Counted from the first letter of the stretch, positions 9,426 to 21,834 are shown. The stretch: 64,000 nucleotides of DNA from Alloteropsis semialata (GCA_004135705.1 CM014272.1:26160845-26224844), one strand, 5' to 3'. Program-made: numbers and translations. The notes: generated by a model from the letters alone, not told the origin.

Positions 9426-10680
9426 GCCAGAGAGGCCGGCTAATACAGCACATGCAAGTGGCCTGGGGATCTCGCAAGCTCATGCTACTCGCCGTAACAT
9501 CAGCGTTGCAGTGTAGGAGAGGCGTTGATTCCTGTATAGTATTTGGGAACATAGGCAATTTATCTGGTCCAGTGCTGTCACTAGAAGGGGTGCCTGGTGT
9601 GCTGTGTATTAGTTTTGCAAGCTATGATAAATAGGAACAATAAACTTGAGAGGAATATATGGTGACAGTTGTGGCTGCGGTGTTCAGTGCCACAATTCCC
9701 ACAAGCATTTTCTTGGTGTTGTGGATGCATGGTTGATAATTTAATTGGTATAATTGTGCTAACTTTACTTGTTGATTAGTGTAACCCAAGGTCCTACAAA
9801 GTTGGGTTATAAATATAATAGGACGCCATATATACATCTTTTTTCTTATGGTATTTTTTATTCTATTTTTTATTCGGACTGCTAAGAGAATAGGAATACC
9901 TGACAAGGGGATATCATTCATATGTTGCCGGATGATATGGCCTTGAAGAAGTGCACGAGGCGTCATGGATCAAAACTTGTCTCAACTGGTGGCTTGCTGT
10001 CGAGATTTAACAGTGGGGAGTTGCAATTACGTAAGGACACTTCTTCTTTCTTTGATTACATTTCTGGAGATCCGAACACATGTTTTTTTGACAAATTTTA
10101 TGCGTTTAAAGTTTGTTTTAGTCCCATAGCAATAGCAACGCACGGGTACAACGCCGAACGGGAAGGCTTGAGAGTAATAGTAAGGGGCTACAAGTAGGCT
10201 GAATGCTGAGGTGGAGGAGAGATGAGAGGATAGAGAAGGAAAGCAGGCTGTAAGTTTACAGCATGCTCAGGCACGAGAACCAAAGAAATTCCGTGACAGT
10301 GACAAATGAGCCATGTGCTAATAGTGAAGACTTAACCACTATATGGATAAGCTACGAGATGAAATACAAACATCCATACGGCCAACAGCTGGCTGTATTA
10401 TTAGCCTTGCTCTGACGACATGCAGGAGACAGGATTATGGGCATGTTTAAATTCTCACATTTTGCATAAAATTTTCATTTTAAGATGTTCATTTTTTTTC
10501 TAAATACACGGCCCAATGCATAAACTTTTTATCCTTTTCACCAGTCTAAACACCCCCCTGCCTTGCATGCTGCTGTTCGCGCCAGCTTTCCCTAGCTGAG
10601 GCGGCTGACAGTGTGAAAGACGCGCTAGAGCTGACCAGTAGATTCGCTCGCCGCTTTACGGCATCGGTTTTCCTCCAGCG
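9426..10680. other. 3' flank of bZIP remnant and MITE-like debris
   Basis: 9426-9900 is likely old 3' UTR. The stretch 10130-10440 has features common in grass MITEs (GCAACGCACGGGTAC; GTAATAGTAAGGGGCTAC near one end and TAGCCTTGCTCT near the other). No gene is recognised. Confidence 0.4.
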
Positions 10681-10794
10681 TTGCAGTTGCAGTGCAGTGG
10701 GAAAGAAATATCAATAGCAAATGATGATGGATTAGGCTGGGCCCAGTATCACATCGTCAGCTTCCCCAAAGTCATCCCATTACAACTTTTAATT

Positions 10795-11165
10795 CCTTAC
10801 TTTGGTTTACCAGGGTCTCACAATGACATTAATGTTTTGCACCGTTCCAATGCTTTTGATGATTTGGCTAACAGGAGGACACCCTCTCTTGAGTTCCATG
10901 TCAACGACAACATATATTCCCTTGGATACTACCTAGCCGATGGCATCTATCCCGATTGGGCTACATTAGTAAAAAGCATTCGTTTGCCAGTTAGCAACAA
11001 GCAAAAGGTATTTTCAGAGAAACAGGAGTCATGTCGAAAAGATGTAGAGAGAGCTTTTGGTGTCCTACAGGCTAAGTGGAAAAATCTTGCACCAGCCAAC
11101 TCGTTTATGGAATCAAAAAGGACTTAATTCCATCATGCGTGCATGTGTCATACTTCACAACACTT
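10795..11165 (+). pseudogene. PIF/Harbinger transposase, C-terminal half, frameshifted
   Basis: The plus strand reads FGLPGSHNDINVLHRS, then LADGIYPDWATLVKSI, then QESCRKDVERAFGVLQAKW, hallmarks of the DDE_Tnp_4 transposase of PIF/Harbinger elements. The second catalytic Asp (SHND) and the Glu (DVERAF) are present; the first Asp region is not. Around 11100 the frame shifts by one: the continuation RLWNQKGLNSIMRACVILHN is in another frame. The sequence upstream of 10795 is unrelated to transposase. This is a dead 5'-truncated fragment; no terminal repeats were found. Confidence 0.8.
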
Positions 11166-14100
11166 GTATATTTGCCCGTGCTAACGCTACGGGGGAAATA
11201 AATACAATTGTTTTGATGATAAATTACAAAGAGAAATTATACTTCTATTAATGAAGTGTACTCTTGGTAAATGTACATGGGTATACGAGAGTAGACCATT
11301 ATGGGCTTATGGCAAGAACACACATGAACCTTTCATCAAAATTCAAATTAGTTTCCTTTTGCTGTATTCTTTCCTTGAGCCATGGCTTTCGCGCACAAAA
11401 AAAGAACTACAATTTGTAAATGCAAATAAATTGTTACAGAGAACAATCCTAGGCAATCAGAAAAAAAAAATCTAGCTTCTAAAATGGTATTGACATACTG
11501 CAATTATTTTAGGCACACAAGAGAAAATCATGGCACATAGTTTTGTGTCTTCGCCAAAGCACCAGGCATGTTGCAGAGCAAGTACCACATGGCCGTGAAA
11601 ACGGCTCTGGAAAACAGAAAGTCTTTAGAAACACAATAGAAGAAACAAAGCCAGGTAAACAGCTGATTTGCAAATAAAACCTTGGTAGCTAGCTGCTGTC
11701 TAGGAGCCTTTCCTCCAATGAACTTGCTAATACAGCAAAAACTATAACAGTAAGTTGTTAGGCAACCTTTATATTGCTATTAACAAATTCAGTTGTGTTA
11801 CTAATTCAGTGCTAACAAGCTGAACATTAACAAACTAATTCATCCTAACATGCTAATTTTAGTCACCCTAGACATGACAGGTTACTAAATTTCTTGGATG
11901 TCACATTAAGACCTGTACATCCTAGTTACAAGTTCTCACCCATAAAAATTCAGATATCTGAATAGCTTTCTACCGTGAATTTAGTTTAAGTAAATTATCT
12001 ATTCTCATAAGACTGAACTTATCTCGAGTTTTGTGTATGTATGATCTCCATACAGTACAGCCCTTGCTTTGAAGCCAAAGTACATTCACATCTTTGATAG
12101 AATTGATGCGGTCACTCAAGTTGGTGAATGACTGAACCAAATAGAATTGCAAATGCATAAAAGATTCAGTGCTTTTATTTCATTGCTGCTTACATTAGAG
12201 AACTGAAACATATTCGTTTAAGGCAAGAAGTCCAACCATCATCTTAAGGGGGGATTCCAACCATCATCTAGAGGTAACTGAAAAAAAATGAATGCTAATG
12301 GAAAATTTAAAAATGCCGCCTACATATAACTACAAAGTCCTACTATAATTCAATCACAGGGGCAAAGATTTTGGTATTTTTCATATGTAAATAGTTAGAT
12401 GTGAGTTCCGAGTGCAAGTTCTATGTGAAAGGACCTCCGTACCTCTAGAAAGATGGTTTTACTCAGCAGAATTAGAGCTTTAATTGACATACGCAAAAGC
12501 TGATCTTTTAGACAAAAACTCTTCATCGGGACAGATACCTGTGAATGCAAAAGAAGAACATGAATGAATTCATCAGAACTGAGCTAAATTTTTTTTCAAA
12601 ATCTCTAATGAGACAAAATACACCTTCACAAGTTCATGGACTCAAGATGAGATTAAGTTGGTTCAGGACATGCATAAGTGCTCAGATATAGGAATTTATT
12701 TCTTACCACAGTTCAGATTTTTCAATCACCGGCAAGGCTGGAAGTTGACATGAAGCAGTTATGAACTCATGATTATAGGAATTTGGAATTTGAATACTAT
12801 AAGTGGGGATGCTTCATAGTAACACATCTAACATCAACAAGCAGCAAAGGAGGACAAATCAGTGAGAAATGATAGAAAAGAATTGGTACCCCTTTTTCTC
12901 CCTGACTCTGATCTAGTCAATAACAAGTTGGTCTTTAAGCATATGCAGCACATATAGTACAACTGGCCATCACTGTTGATCTAAAATGGCCCGATCTGCA
13001 CCTGGTGTAATTGGTTCTTGCCCTATGCATGCCTAACTGAATATGTGTACCTATAAAGAAATCAATTAATTCCCAATCTAATGGATTTTCATCTCACTGA
13101 ACAGAAGAGGAGAGAACTGATAGATATACAGAACCCAAACCTGAGCAGGAAGGCCTGCAGTGCATTGGGGCCATTGGAGAGCACAGCCAGCACAACGCCG
13201 GCGTTCCCTCAAGCTGCGCATGCATATGAGGAGAAAATAAATCCAAATGCTTGTTGGAAAAATAATGCTTACTGATAAAAAAACACTATGAACTTCAGTG
13301 TCTCTAATGCAATTGTTGATCTTCTGAATTTTCAATCTTATAAAAATGTCTGACAGATAGGTCAGGTACTTAACAATTAAAGATCGAAAGAACAGCATCT
13401 CCTTGTCGATTGAAAAGGTTTTGCACAAATAAAGCATTAGAAAAAATACTGGACTTTAACAGGCTACAATTTTATTCAATTTAAAACATAAAAAGTGTTA
13501 CACTCCTAGTGCTAGCTATCTGCCTGCCAACATTCCAATATTCATGAAATATTTTGTGTTGTTAAAAGAAGCAATTAAGTCTGCCACAGTTTGTTTCAAA
13601 AGTTATCCTCCCTAAGAAGATAACACTGAGGAGGTAAACAAGTGTTTCAGTGGACTTCTCTATTCTTATTAGTTCTTGCTAATGCAAAGTATATGCATAA
13701 GTGCTTCAGAGTATGCTCATGGTAGCTTCAAGGAAATATCAAAACCATAATCATAAATGTGAAGTATTCTTTTTACTGAAGTTGACAATGTATTAACGTG
13801 ATAAATTAAGCAGTTGTTAATCAACAAAAATCTATGACTTTGCTATTAGCATGAACTTGATAGGTGCAATTACAAACAATTTAGAAATATACCACTATAT
13901 ATAATGCCTTACTACTAACCACTTGGTCTTTTGGGAGCTGATCTCCATACGCTGCTCCTGCTCCCTACCGGCAACAAGTGACCCTTCTGATAACTAAGCA
14001 AGAACCTAGATGATTTTTTAATAGGAGAGACCCAAGGATACCAGCGCCACCTGCAGGGACATTCTGAGCTTTTTTATTTTTTAGCGAGGCCAATAATTCT

Positions 14101-15300
14101 ATTCTCATTGAATGCATCATCAGTCCATATTACAGGCCGAGCCATTGAATTTCTTATTTGTTGTAGACACCAAGTGCACACAAATTCTTTAAGCATATGA
14201 TTAAAAAAAATTGGATGGTCAGGTTCTTTAAATAAAACCACCACTAAAAGAATTAATTCTTGAAATTTAACAGAGGTTACTGGCAAAGAGTTGCTACTCT
14301 AGCACCTACTCGTATTGCAGTCCAGTGTACAAAGACAGTAACTTTCATTAGGAGCTGGCCTTAATTCTTCTTGATCATGCTGGACTCCACTCTACTGAGT
14401 CCAAACAACTGGGCTAAGCTCCAGAAACAATTTCCATTAGGAGCTGAATACAACCATCACGGAAACAATTTCTTCATCATGAACCAGTTGTAAATATGTC
14501 AATTAATAGTTGACATATTTAGAAGGGAAAAATCAGAAAAAATTCACAAAACAGCAATTACCTGCACAGTTAAACTATAGTCAAATAATAAAACTGGACA
14601 ACAAAAGTAATTGGCGCCATTCCAGTTGTACAAAATAGAAAAAAAAAGCTTGGAGACATTTGAGTAATTGACACCATTCAAGTTATAGATAATTCAAAAA
14701 TTTTAATCCACAGAGAGTTAAAACCAGCCAACACCAATATCTTCAAGACTTGAAGCTGAAGTACATATTAAAAAGGCAATTTTCAGGAAGTTTAGTAATT
14801 GAAACCAAATCACCCTGCTTGATTGGCCATAGGCACTGGAACACCACGCCATAGCCCATCTATTTTTTAAGCTGTGATTACTTTTTTATACAGGAATGTG
14901 CACACACCTAATAACTGAAAGGAAAGCAAAGTGACCAAATACCTTTCTTCCTGGGTTGAGCGGATGCAGATTGATGGTAAGGTGCCCTCCCAAAACAATT
15001 TTTTCAGTAGGAGACCATGGACATTCCTTCTTATTCAAGGTCTGCTCACTCCACGGGCAATCCTTTTTCTTTCCCGTTGAATACTTTTCGTGCTCACTCC
15101 ACGTAACAATCAGACCAGCAATACTGATTGTGAAGTCATTAAATCAAAGGTCACAAGCAAGATTTGGATCCAATGACTGGCAATACAGATTGTGACTGTC
15201 TTTTGTTTGGTAAATAAAAAACCAATCTGAGGAACATGCAATCAATCGTCATGGGTGTGATAAAACAAGGATTTGAGATTCCAACAGTGAGATTTGGGAT
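11166..15300. other. AT-rich region, no gene assigned; possible exon relics on the minus strand
   Basis: Four kilobases with no convincing gene or intact transposon. Two short minus-strand stretches look codon-like: about 13142-13217 (reads GVVLAVLSNGPNALQAFLLR after a possible AG acceptor, before GT) and about 13930-14060. They could be exons of a degenerate minus-strand gene whose GC-rich start would be near 15.3-15.8 kb, but I recognise no family. Confidence 0.25.
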
Positions 15301-16142
15301 TGGAATCACCTATATCTCCGCCAGTGATGACGACTGTCTAGGGCACGGAGGAAGAATCTCTCAGCACGGAGCCCGTCATGCCGCCGTCCGCCGGAGCCCG
15401 CGCCGCCGGCCATGAGCTCGCCAGAGCCCCCGCGGCTTGCCGCTGCCGCACGGCCGCTAGTTTGTCGCACCTGCTAGCACTGCTTCTGCACGTCCCACTG
15501 CTCCAAATCTCGTGCCCCGCCGGCACTCCAAATCCCGTGTCCCCTGCCTTCCTGCAAGTGAGTGGTGAGTGAATGGGGGAGGAGTGGGCAGCACAAGAGA
15601 AGAAGGCACCCGGTCTGCCGCAGCCCCGCCTCCGCGGCCGCGCTACAGCCTCCGCGCAGAAGGAGCCCAGGAATTTGCAGCCCCCGCGCCGTCGTGCTGC
15701 ACATGTGAGAGGGAGAAGAGGGAGGGGAGAGAGAGAGAGAGAGTGCCGCCGTGCCGCACGAGGTGAGAGGGAGAAGGGAGAGAGAGATTGAAGACGAGGG
15801 TGAGAGAGTGAGGGCCAGACACGGCGGACGTGAGAGAAATTAACCGCGTTGAATCATTTTTTCGGGTCCGCAGCTCCGGTGATCGCCAGATACATTGAAT
15901 ACCACCCGTCGGATTTGGTCGTTGAAGAGAGAGAATAGGTGAGAGACGATCTGGTCCATACATGTTGTGGCTGTAGAATTTTTAGGTGCATTTGTTGGTG
16001 TGGACGAAGTATCGGTTCTCTGTGTGAGGAGGAGATCCGAGTGGATGTAGCAATGAATGAACTGGTGGATTATCTAGGGGTAGAGACAGAGATAGAGATG
16101 GTAGTTGAAGATGAGCGCGGGGTTCAGCTACCTAATGTCCAC
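15301..16142. other. GC-rich segment before the assembly gap
   Basis: Strong base-composition shift to GC from 15330 to 15850, with a GA-rich tract (15705-15790). It resembles a promoter or first exon but open frames on both strands overlap and none matches a known protein to me. The segment 15850-16142 is unremarkable. Confidence 0.3.
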
Positions 16143-16653
16143 NNNNNNNNNNNNNNNNNNNNNNNNNNNNNNNNNNNNNNNNNNNNNNNNNNNNNNNNNN
16201 NNNNNNNNNNNNNNNNNNNNNNNNNNNNNNNNNNNNNNNNNNNNNNNNNNNNNNNNNNNNNNNNNNNNNNNNNNNNNNNNNNNNNNNNNNNNNNNNNNNN
16301 NNNNNNNNNNNNNNNNNNNNNNNNNNNNNNNNNNNNNNNNNNNNNNNNNNNNNNNNNNNNNNNNNNNNNNNNNNNNNNNNNNNNNNNNNNNNNNNNNNNN
16401 NNNNNNNNNNNNNNNNNNNNNNNNNNNNNNNNNNNNNNNNNNNNNNNNNNNNNNNNNNNNNNNNNNNNNNNNNNNNNNNNNNNNNNNNNNNNNNNNNNNN
16501 NNNNNNNNNNNNNNNNNNNNNNNNNNNNNNNNNNNNNNNNNNNNNNNNNNNNNNNNNNNNNNNNNNNNNNNNNNNNNNNNNNNNNNNNNNNNNNNNNNNN
16601 NNNNNNNNNNNNNNNNNNNNNNNNNNNNNNNNNNNNNNNNNNNNNNNNNNNNN
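16143..16653. other. Assembly gap (511 N)
   Basis: A continuous run of N. The true content and perhaps its length are unknown; frames reported across it are not real. Confidence 1.
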
Positions 16654-16664
16654 GTCATTGTTGG

Positions 16665-16900
16665 ACCACCGCAATAGTCTGTCAATCCAGAGCCGAACTG
16701 CATCTTCGTAGCCACCACCGACTGTTGCGGTCCTTCATCATGGCTATGACCGCAATAGTCGGTCAAACCAGTAGCTATTTCCAACTTCAGCCTTAGCACC
16801 GATTGTTGCAGTGCTGCTGCTTCTCTCGGACCACAACTTCTCCTGCCGAAATCCTATGGTCACCGACTGTTGCGGTGCACACGCACCCATTGTTGCGGTG
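16665..16900. repeat. Dispersed ACCGACTGTTGCGGT repeats, both orientations
   Basis: Six copies of a 15-bp motif close to ACCGACTGTTGCGGT or its inverse ACCGCAATAGTCGGT occur within 240 bp directly beside the gap (near 16670, 16718, 16750, 16798, 16861, 16888). The arrangement looks like the subterminal repeat zone of a DNA transposon, most likely CACTA-type, with the rest hidden in the gap. Confidence 0.6.
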
Positions 16901-17184
16901 CCCTGGTTCTTTGTGTTTTGCTTCATTTCTTCGCGAGCTCTTCTCGTGGCTTTGTCAACCATGTCTTGGATATCTTAGAATTATTCTAAGTCTGTTTTTC
17001 TCCTGTAGCTTGAATTCCATGACTTGAATTACATGGTTTGAATACCGTGGTTTGAATTCCATCCTTGGGACCTAAAATACCTTCAAATATACACTTGACA
17101 AACATCATTAGTCCCAATGGTTATGTTGTCATACAATCACTAAAATCACTAATGGCCTAGCACTAGGTCCATTTTCCTTACACT

Positions 17185-17282
17185 CATGTGTATAACTTGT
17201 GTGTATAACTCATGTGTATAAAACCTGAACTCGTGTGTATAAAACCTGAACTCGTGTGTATAACTTGTGTGTATAACCTGCA
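17185..17282. repeat. Minisatellite of GTGTGTATAA units
   Basis: Tandem imperfect units built on CTYGTGTGTATAAMCT, some joined by CCTGAA, about six in 100 bp. Confidence 0.85.
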
Positions 17283-17766
17283 AAAGCTGAATGTCTCTAT
17301 CTATGATTTTGTTGCTGTGAACAAGGTCTGCTTATGAAGAGTTCTGTCAGTCATTCAAATTTGTGAAACTCCCTGCAGTAGCTGCACTTCGACAATCGGT
17401 GATCCAAAAGCAAGCACAAAAAATATACTGGAGCTCTTTCACAACAGATAATGCATCATATTGACACATCAGTGCCAAGTTACTGTTACAACAATAGTTC
17501 ATAGCGCTACAGATAATACAACAGTTCAACAGATAATATAAAAAGTTGCACACAATACATTTATCTAACATACACGCTCCTTAGTCTTCGTTGTTCGAGG
17601 GGCTGATGAACCCTCTGCGCTCCATGATTTGTTGCTGCATGCCAAGATAATAGTTTTTCAGATAAGGGGGGACCTTCTCAATGTCAATCGACATAATACT
17701 AGACTCAGCTGACATCAGTTGAGCCTCTGTCTGCTTCTCCCTAATTGTATTTTCCTTCTTTTGTTG

Positions 17767-19018
17767 CTACACACTCATCTTCATATGCTTCTTCTGAAGG
17801 TTGAAAAGATCCCTTTGAAGTTTAATTTTTTCATCCTTCCTACTAAGGATTTCAGCCATTTGCTGGTCTTGCTTCTGTTCGGTCTTCTCTGATTTCTCCT
17901 GCAACCGCTGGAGGACTTCAACAGCCGTACTAGATGATGATGTCTCTGTGCAGCTCTTTGATCTACGCCTTTTCGCACTATCCCTACCCTCAGGTCGTGA
18001 TGTGTCTATATTCTCACTCCCAGATTCTGCATGGCCAGCCACAGTATGACCTTGAGTTGGAGGCAATGGTATTCCATCAAGTGATGTAGAGTTGTTTAGC
18101 TCAAGAAACTTATTGTTCTATTTGGCCTCATTGCGAAGTATTTTCCAGCAATGCATGATGGTAAAAGGTTCTATGCTCTCGTACATCTTTACAGCATCAT
18201 CTATCTGCAGATATGAATATAGATTAAACCGGTTATAGAAAATAAACACTTGAAAATTAGAGAGATGGAGGACAACATGAGCGAAAGTATACCCGATCCT
18301 GCTCATTCTTTCCGCTCTCATTCAGCCTATCAACAGCTGCTTTGTGCCCACAGAACTTGTTCATCGCTTTCTGAATCAATGCCCACCTATGCTGAACCGC
18401 AATCTGGCTACGGTTGGACCCTTCAGGTTTATGCTCATTGAAATAGTCATGCATCCTCTTGTAATAACCACCTGAAGTTTGATTCACGCCTGCATGTTAT
18501 GACACCATGTTATTTGGGCATCAAAGGGTCAAAGATTTCTTAAAAGATGTTGCAAACTATTACCAGTAATATGGTCTTTGCTAATATTCAGAAATGCCGA
18601 ACACACCACCAAGTCCTCCTCTTTGGTGAATGCAGTTCCTCTCCTGGACACATTTTTCTTTTTTGCGGCCCTCTGTGATTTGAATGATGGAGGGTCCTGA
18701 GAGCCATGGTTGTTGTAATGGACAACCCCTGACTAGGTTGCCCATTCATAGGTGGGCAGGACATCTGGGAGGACCGATGCATGTTGAACTAGTGATGAAA
18801 AAACTGTTAATCATCGATATATTGATATGTAAATGGAATGAACCATCAGATGCATGGCTACAATAAACCTGGGGGTTTAGAGGAACATCCAAAGATTGCA
18901 AAGTGGCAGAATAACCAAAAGCCCACTGATCTGTCCCAAAGATATCTTCTGATTCGCAAGGGTGACCATTTGAGCCACTAAAAATATTATCCATCATCCT
19001 GATACAATAGAGATTCAA
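17767..19018 (-). pseudogene. PIF/Harbinger ORF1 (Myb/trihelix-like DNA-binding protein), broken
   Basis: Minus-strand pieces in order: a Ser/Pro-rich start (about 19018-18790); a Myb/SANT-like domain beginning near 18660 (AFTKEEDLVVCSAFLNIS) and continuing at 18490-18290 with GGYYKRMHDYFNEHKPEG and QIAVQHRWALIQKAMNKFCG; then a charged coiled-coil tail (18066-17767) with RLQEKSEKTEQKQDQQMAE. This is the layout of the accessory ORF1 protein of PIF/Harbinger elements, which helps the transposase bind and enter the nucleus. The pieces are separated by short introns or frame breaks that I could not fully resolve. It could be functional if all are introns. It lies in the same orientation as the transposase piece at 20.0-20.9 kb. 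Confidence 0.65.
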
Positions 19019-19259
19019 TTAAACATGGCACAAAATTCGCATAGAACTTGACACATAGGTGCACATGCATGCTACATGATTCTTCACATCATATGAGAAA
19101 TGAATTTGATACTGAATGTATGTCTACATAGTTCTCTATTTCATAGAAGGGGAAATAATCTGGTACTAAATTCCCCCACATCGAGCGAGACAACACTGCC
19201 TACTAAAGACAAGAAATTGGAAATCAATCTCCAAAGGAAAAGTCCTCTAAATCATTAGT

Positions 19260-20045
19260 TCAGTAACAATACTCGCACCAGAAGTGGAGCAGATCAGCCA
19301 GACATTGCTCCATCGCCTTGAAGCACTGAAGTGCTGGCATGGCAAACCCGAACAAAAACATTCATCTACCCCATCCATCCCCAAATCCCCAAATCCAAAA
19401 TCCACCAACAAAACCCAAAATCCCCACACCCACAAGGCCACAAGCAACAGGGCAGCTGGGGCCTGGCCGCCTGGGAGTTGGCTGGCCAATGACAGCCAAA
19501 GCATCGAGCGGCAGCGTGGCTGGGCCGCTGGGGCATGCCGTTGCGGGGCTGGCTGGCCAGGTATCCACGTCAGGCGGCGCGAGCGCTGCGGCAGCCGGCG
19601 GCGAGCCTGGAGATCAGAGCCACGGAGACGAGCAGCAGCAACGCAAGCGCAGTCGAGCGGCAGTAGTAGACGCCAACTCGTCCCTTCCCCTTGCGGCCTC
19701 GCGTCCTGTTCCTGCGTAGGTCGCCCTAGTGGTGGAACCCGCAGGGTTGGAGCGATATTCATACCCGCGAAGCCTAGCTCGATGCAGATCTCGCCGACGG
19801 CGAAGCTTTTCCTGTCGCCATCGCTTTCCTCTTCTTTCCCCTCTCACGAAACGGTTGTGTGGCAGATTATTTTGGAGGAGAGAGACGGAGAGAGGGGACG
19901 CAAATTTGGGTTCCGCTTCACTCCGGACACAAAATGGGTCGTTGGTTTGGGTACTCCGTTGGACCGTGATTTTTTACCTGTAACCAACGTGAACGATGCA
20001 AAAATGAGTTTGGGTACCATAATAGCTAGGCCGTTGGAGACAGCC
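19260..20045. mobile_element. GC-rich segment ending in a GTTGGAGACAGCC terminus
   Basis: The right tip GTTGGAGACAGCC (20033-20045) is followed by TAA, giving a PIF/Tourist-type end inserted at TTA/TAA. The insertion cuts the transposase reading frame of the neighbouring element after LRIWHA. It may be the 5' end of the element that carries the ORF1 gene to its left; its other terminus was not found and may be in the gap. The inside is GC-rich with overlapping frames and no known protein. Confidence 0.5.
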
Positions 20046-20886
20046 TAAGCATGCCAAATCCGAAGATCCAGGGTCGCCACCGCCTCAAGTATTAGAGTTC
20101 GCTTGCCTTTGTGCCCTTTGTACATGCCTTGCCAACCAGTCGGACAGCTAGACCATTCCCAATGCATGCAATCGATGCTGCCTATCATTCTCGGGAATCC
20201 TCTAGCCAAATTGACGCTTAATATGTGATCTATCTCTTCACTTCTAGGAGGACGAAGAAATTCTTTGCCGAACACGTTGATCACAGACATAACAAATTCC
20301 TTCAGGGTCTCCAGTACAGTACTCTCTCCCATTTTCAAATGAGCATCCAACTGATCAGCTGGGCCTCCATATGCTAGCATCATTAAAGCCACCGTGCACA
20401 CTCTCTCCCATTTTCAAATGAGCATCCAACTGATCAGCTGGGCCTCCATATGCTAGCATCATTAAAGCCACCGTGCACTTGTGAAGAGCAGAGAATCCTA
20501 ACTGCCCAGCAGCGTTTCTTCTCTGTTTGAAGTAGCTATTCTTCGCAGTGACCTCATCCACTATTTGAAGGAACAATTCCCGTCTCATGCGGAACCTACA
20601 GGACAAAATTAGAATTGTTTCTCAAATTAATTCAATGTGTCATGGAAATGGAAACTAGGCAAAAGACTGTACCTCCTTCTGAGATGTTCCTCATTGTAAA
20701 GTGGACGTTCCACAAAATAGTCTTGATTCAGCTGCCAGTTTGCTGTAATTCGATCACGCTTGATAGTCTTGTGGCCTGACACCGAACCTCCCCAAGGGCG
20801 TTTTTGTGGCATCTGGGTGAGGACGGCGACTGCAGCCATGATCTCATCATCCTTGGAGTGTGCTGCGGCTGTCCCGAACATTAACA
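20046..20886 (-). pseudogene. PIF/Harbinger transposase, N-terminal half, disrupted
   Basis: Reading right to left: a start region (20886-20680) with KRDRITANWQLNQDYF and a likely intron (about 20675-20597). The next exon has RRELFLQIVDEVTAKNSYF and MMLAYGGPADQLDAHLKMGE, a helix-turn-helix-like zone, then FPRMIGSIDCMHWEW, which carries the first catalytic Asp, and finally YKGHKGKRTLILEAVA. The frame is broken twice: by a 79-bp tandem duplication (20321-20478) and by the element ending at 20045, which cuts it just before the FGLPGSHND block. The second Asp and the Glu are missing, so it cannot be active. Confidence 0.8.
20321..20478. repeat. 79-bp tandem duplication in transposase exon
   Basis: Units 20321-20399 and 20400-20478 are identical over 79 bp (both start ACTCTCTCCC and end CCGTGCAC). 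As 79 is not a multiple of three, the second copy shifts the transposase frame. Confidence 0.97.
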
Positions 20887-20959
20887 TTTTGACATAACTC
20901 CAAGCCATGGCTAACGCAACTGCAGTTTAGGTCCAAAACCAAGTCGATTTAGGGACAAA

Positions 20960-21552
20960 TTAGCCACAAATTAAGGGCTTGTTCATTTTAGTCTCCATCT
21001 GTGGATTGGAGGAGATTGTGAGGGATTTGATCCCCTAGAAAAAAAAAATCAAAATCCCTCCCAATCCCCTTGCATCCTCTCTAATCCACTTGGATTGGGG
21101 TTGAAACCCACCAGCCCTAAAAGTGGATGTGACATTAAACAAACAAATCGCCAGAAATCAGATTACCTGTCTTCTGATTGACTCAGTTGCGGCGACGCCC
21201 GTCCTTGTGCCGGTTGTTCGCCCGGCCTTTTGCCGACGGTTGCCCGCCGGTGGCTCCCTCGCTGCCGGTTCGAATCCTTCTCACGCGCAGCTGGGACGGC
21301 CAGATATTCTTGATATCGAGCCAAGCCTGCGGTACGCGTTAATTTCATCGACCGCCCGCCTATCTTGATATCCTCGCAGCTGTTTCCGCGAAAATTTCAT
21401 CGACTGACCACGAAAGAAACGTCCGTGTTCTGGGTTTTCTTTTTGCGTTCATTGTTGAAGAAGGCAACGTTTAGGTACATGACCTTTTTCCTTCACCGTG
21501 ACCCATATCATAAATAGGTATCCTAATTTGAGTTCTATTGTTGGAGACAGCC
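20960..21552. other. 5' flank of transposase copy with second GTTGGAGACAGCC terminus
   Basis: GTTGGAGACAGCC recurs at 21540-21552 followed by TAA, the same terminus as at 20033-20045 and in the same orientation. It likely marks the right end of the element encoding the transposase at 20.0-20.9 kb. The segment 20960-21120 contains an inverted pair (GTTCATTTTAGTCTCC; CACCAGCCCTAAAA) suggestive of another small MITE. Confidence 0.45.
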
Positions 21553-21834
21553 TAAGGAGATAAAAACTCTAGCTCCCTAATTTATCTTGGCTCTTGGCGA
21601 CGACGCGTATCAGTTCGGACAGCGCCAGGGCCAGAGAAGCAATACATTTTGCAGCAAGAGAAAAATCTGCCATAGCCTGCGCCGGGAGTCTTTCTGCTTC
21701 TTCGAAACTCTGAAACTAATTTTCTGACAAATGCTGGTAGTGACATGGTCTGGTCAGATTTTGGGTTTTGCGTCCGGTCTTTTGGTTTTGTAGCATCTAA
21801 CATTGCTAGGAGGGAATCTTTCTTGCATGGAGTA

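Noticed and set aside
15939..16799. Open frames of 180-285 residues on both strands
   Set aside because: They are mostly unknown residues spanning the N gap.
18250..18441. Plus-strand small frame over the PIF ORF1 region
   Set aside because: Antisense shadow of the Myb/SANT-like minus-strand coding sequence.
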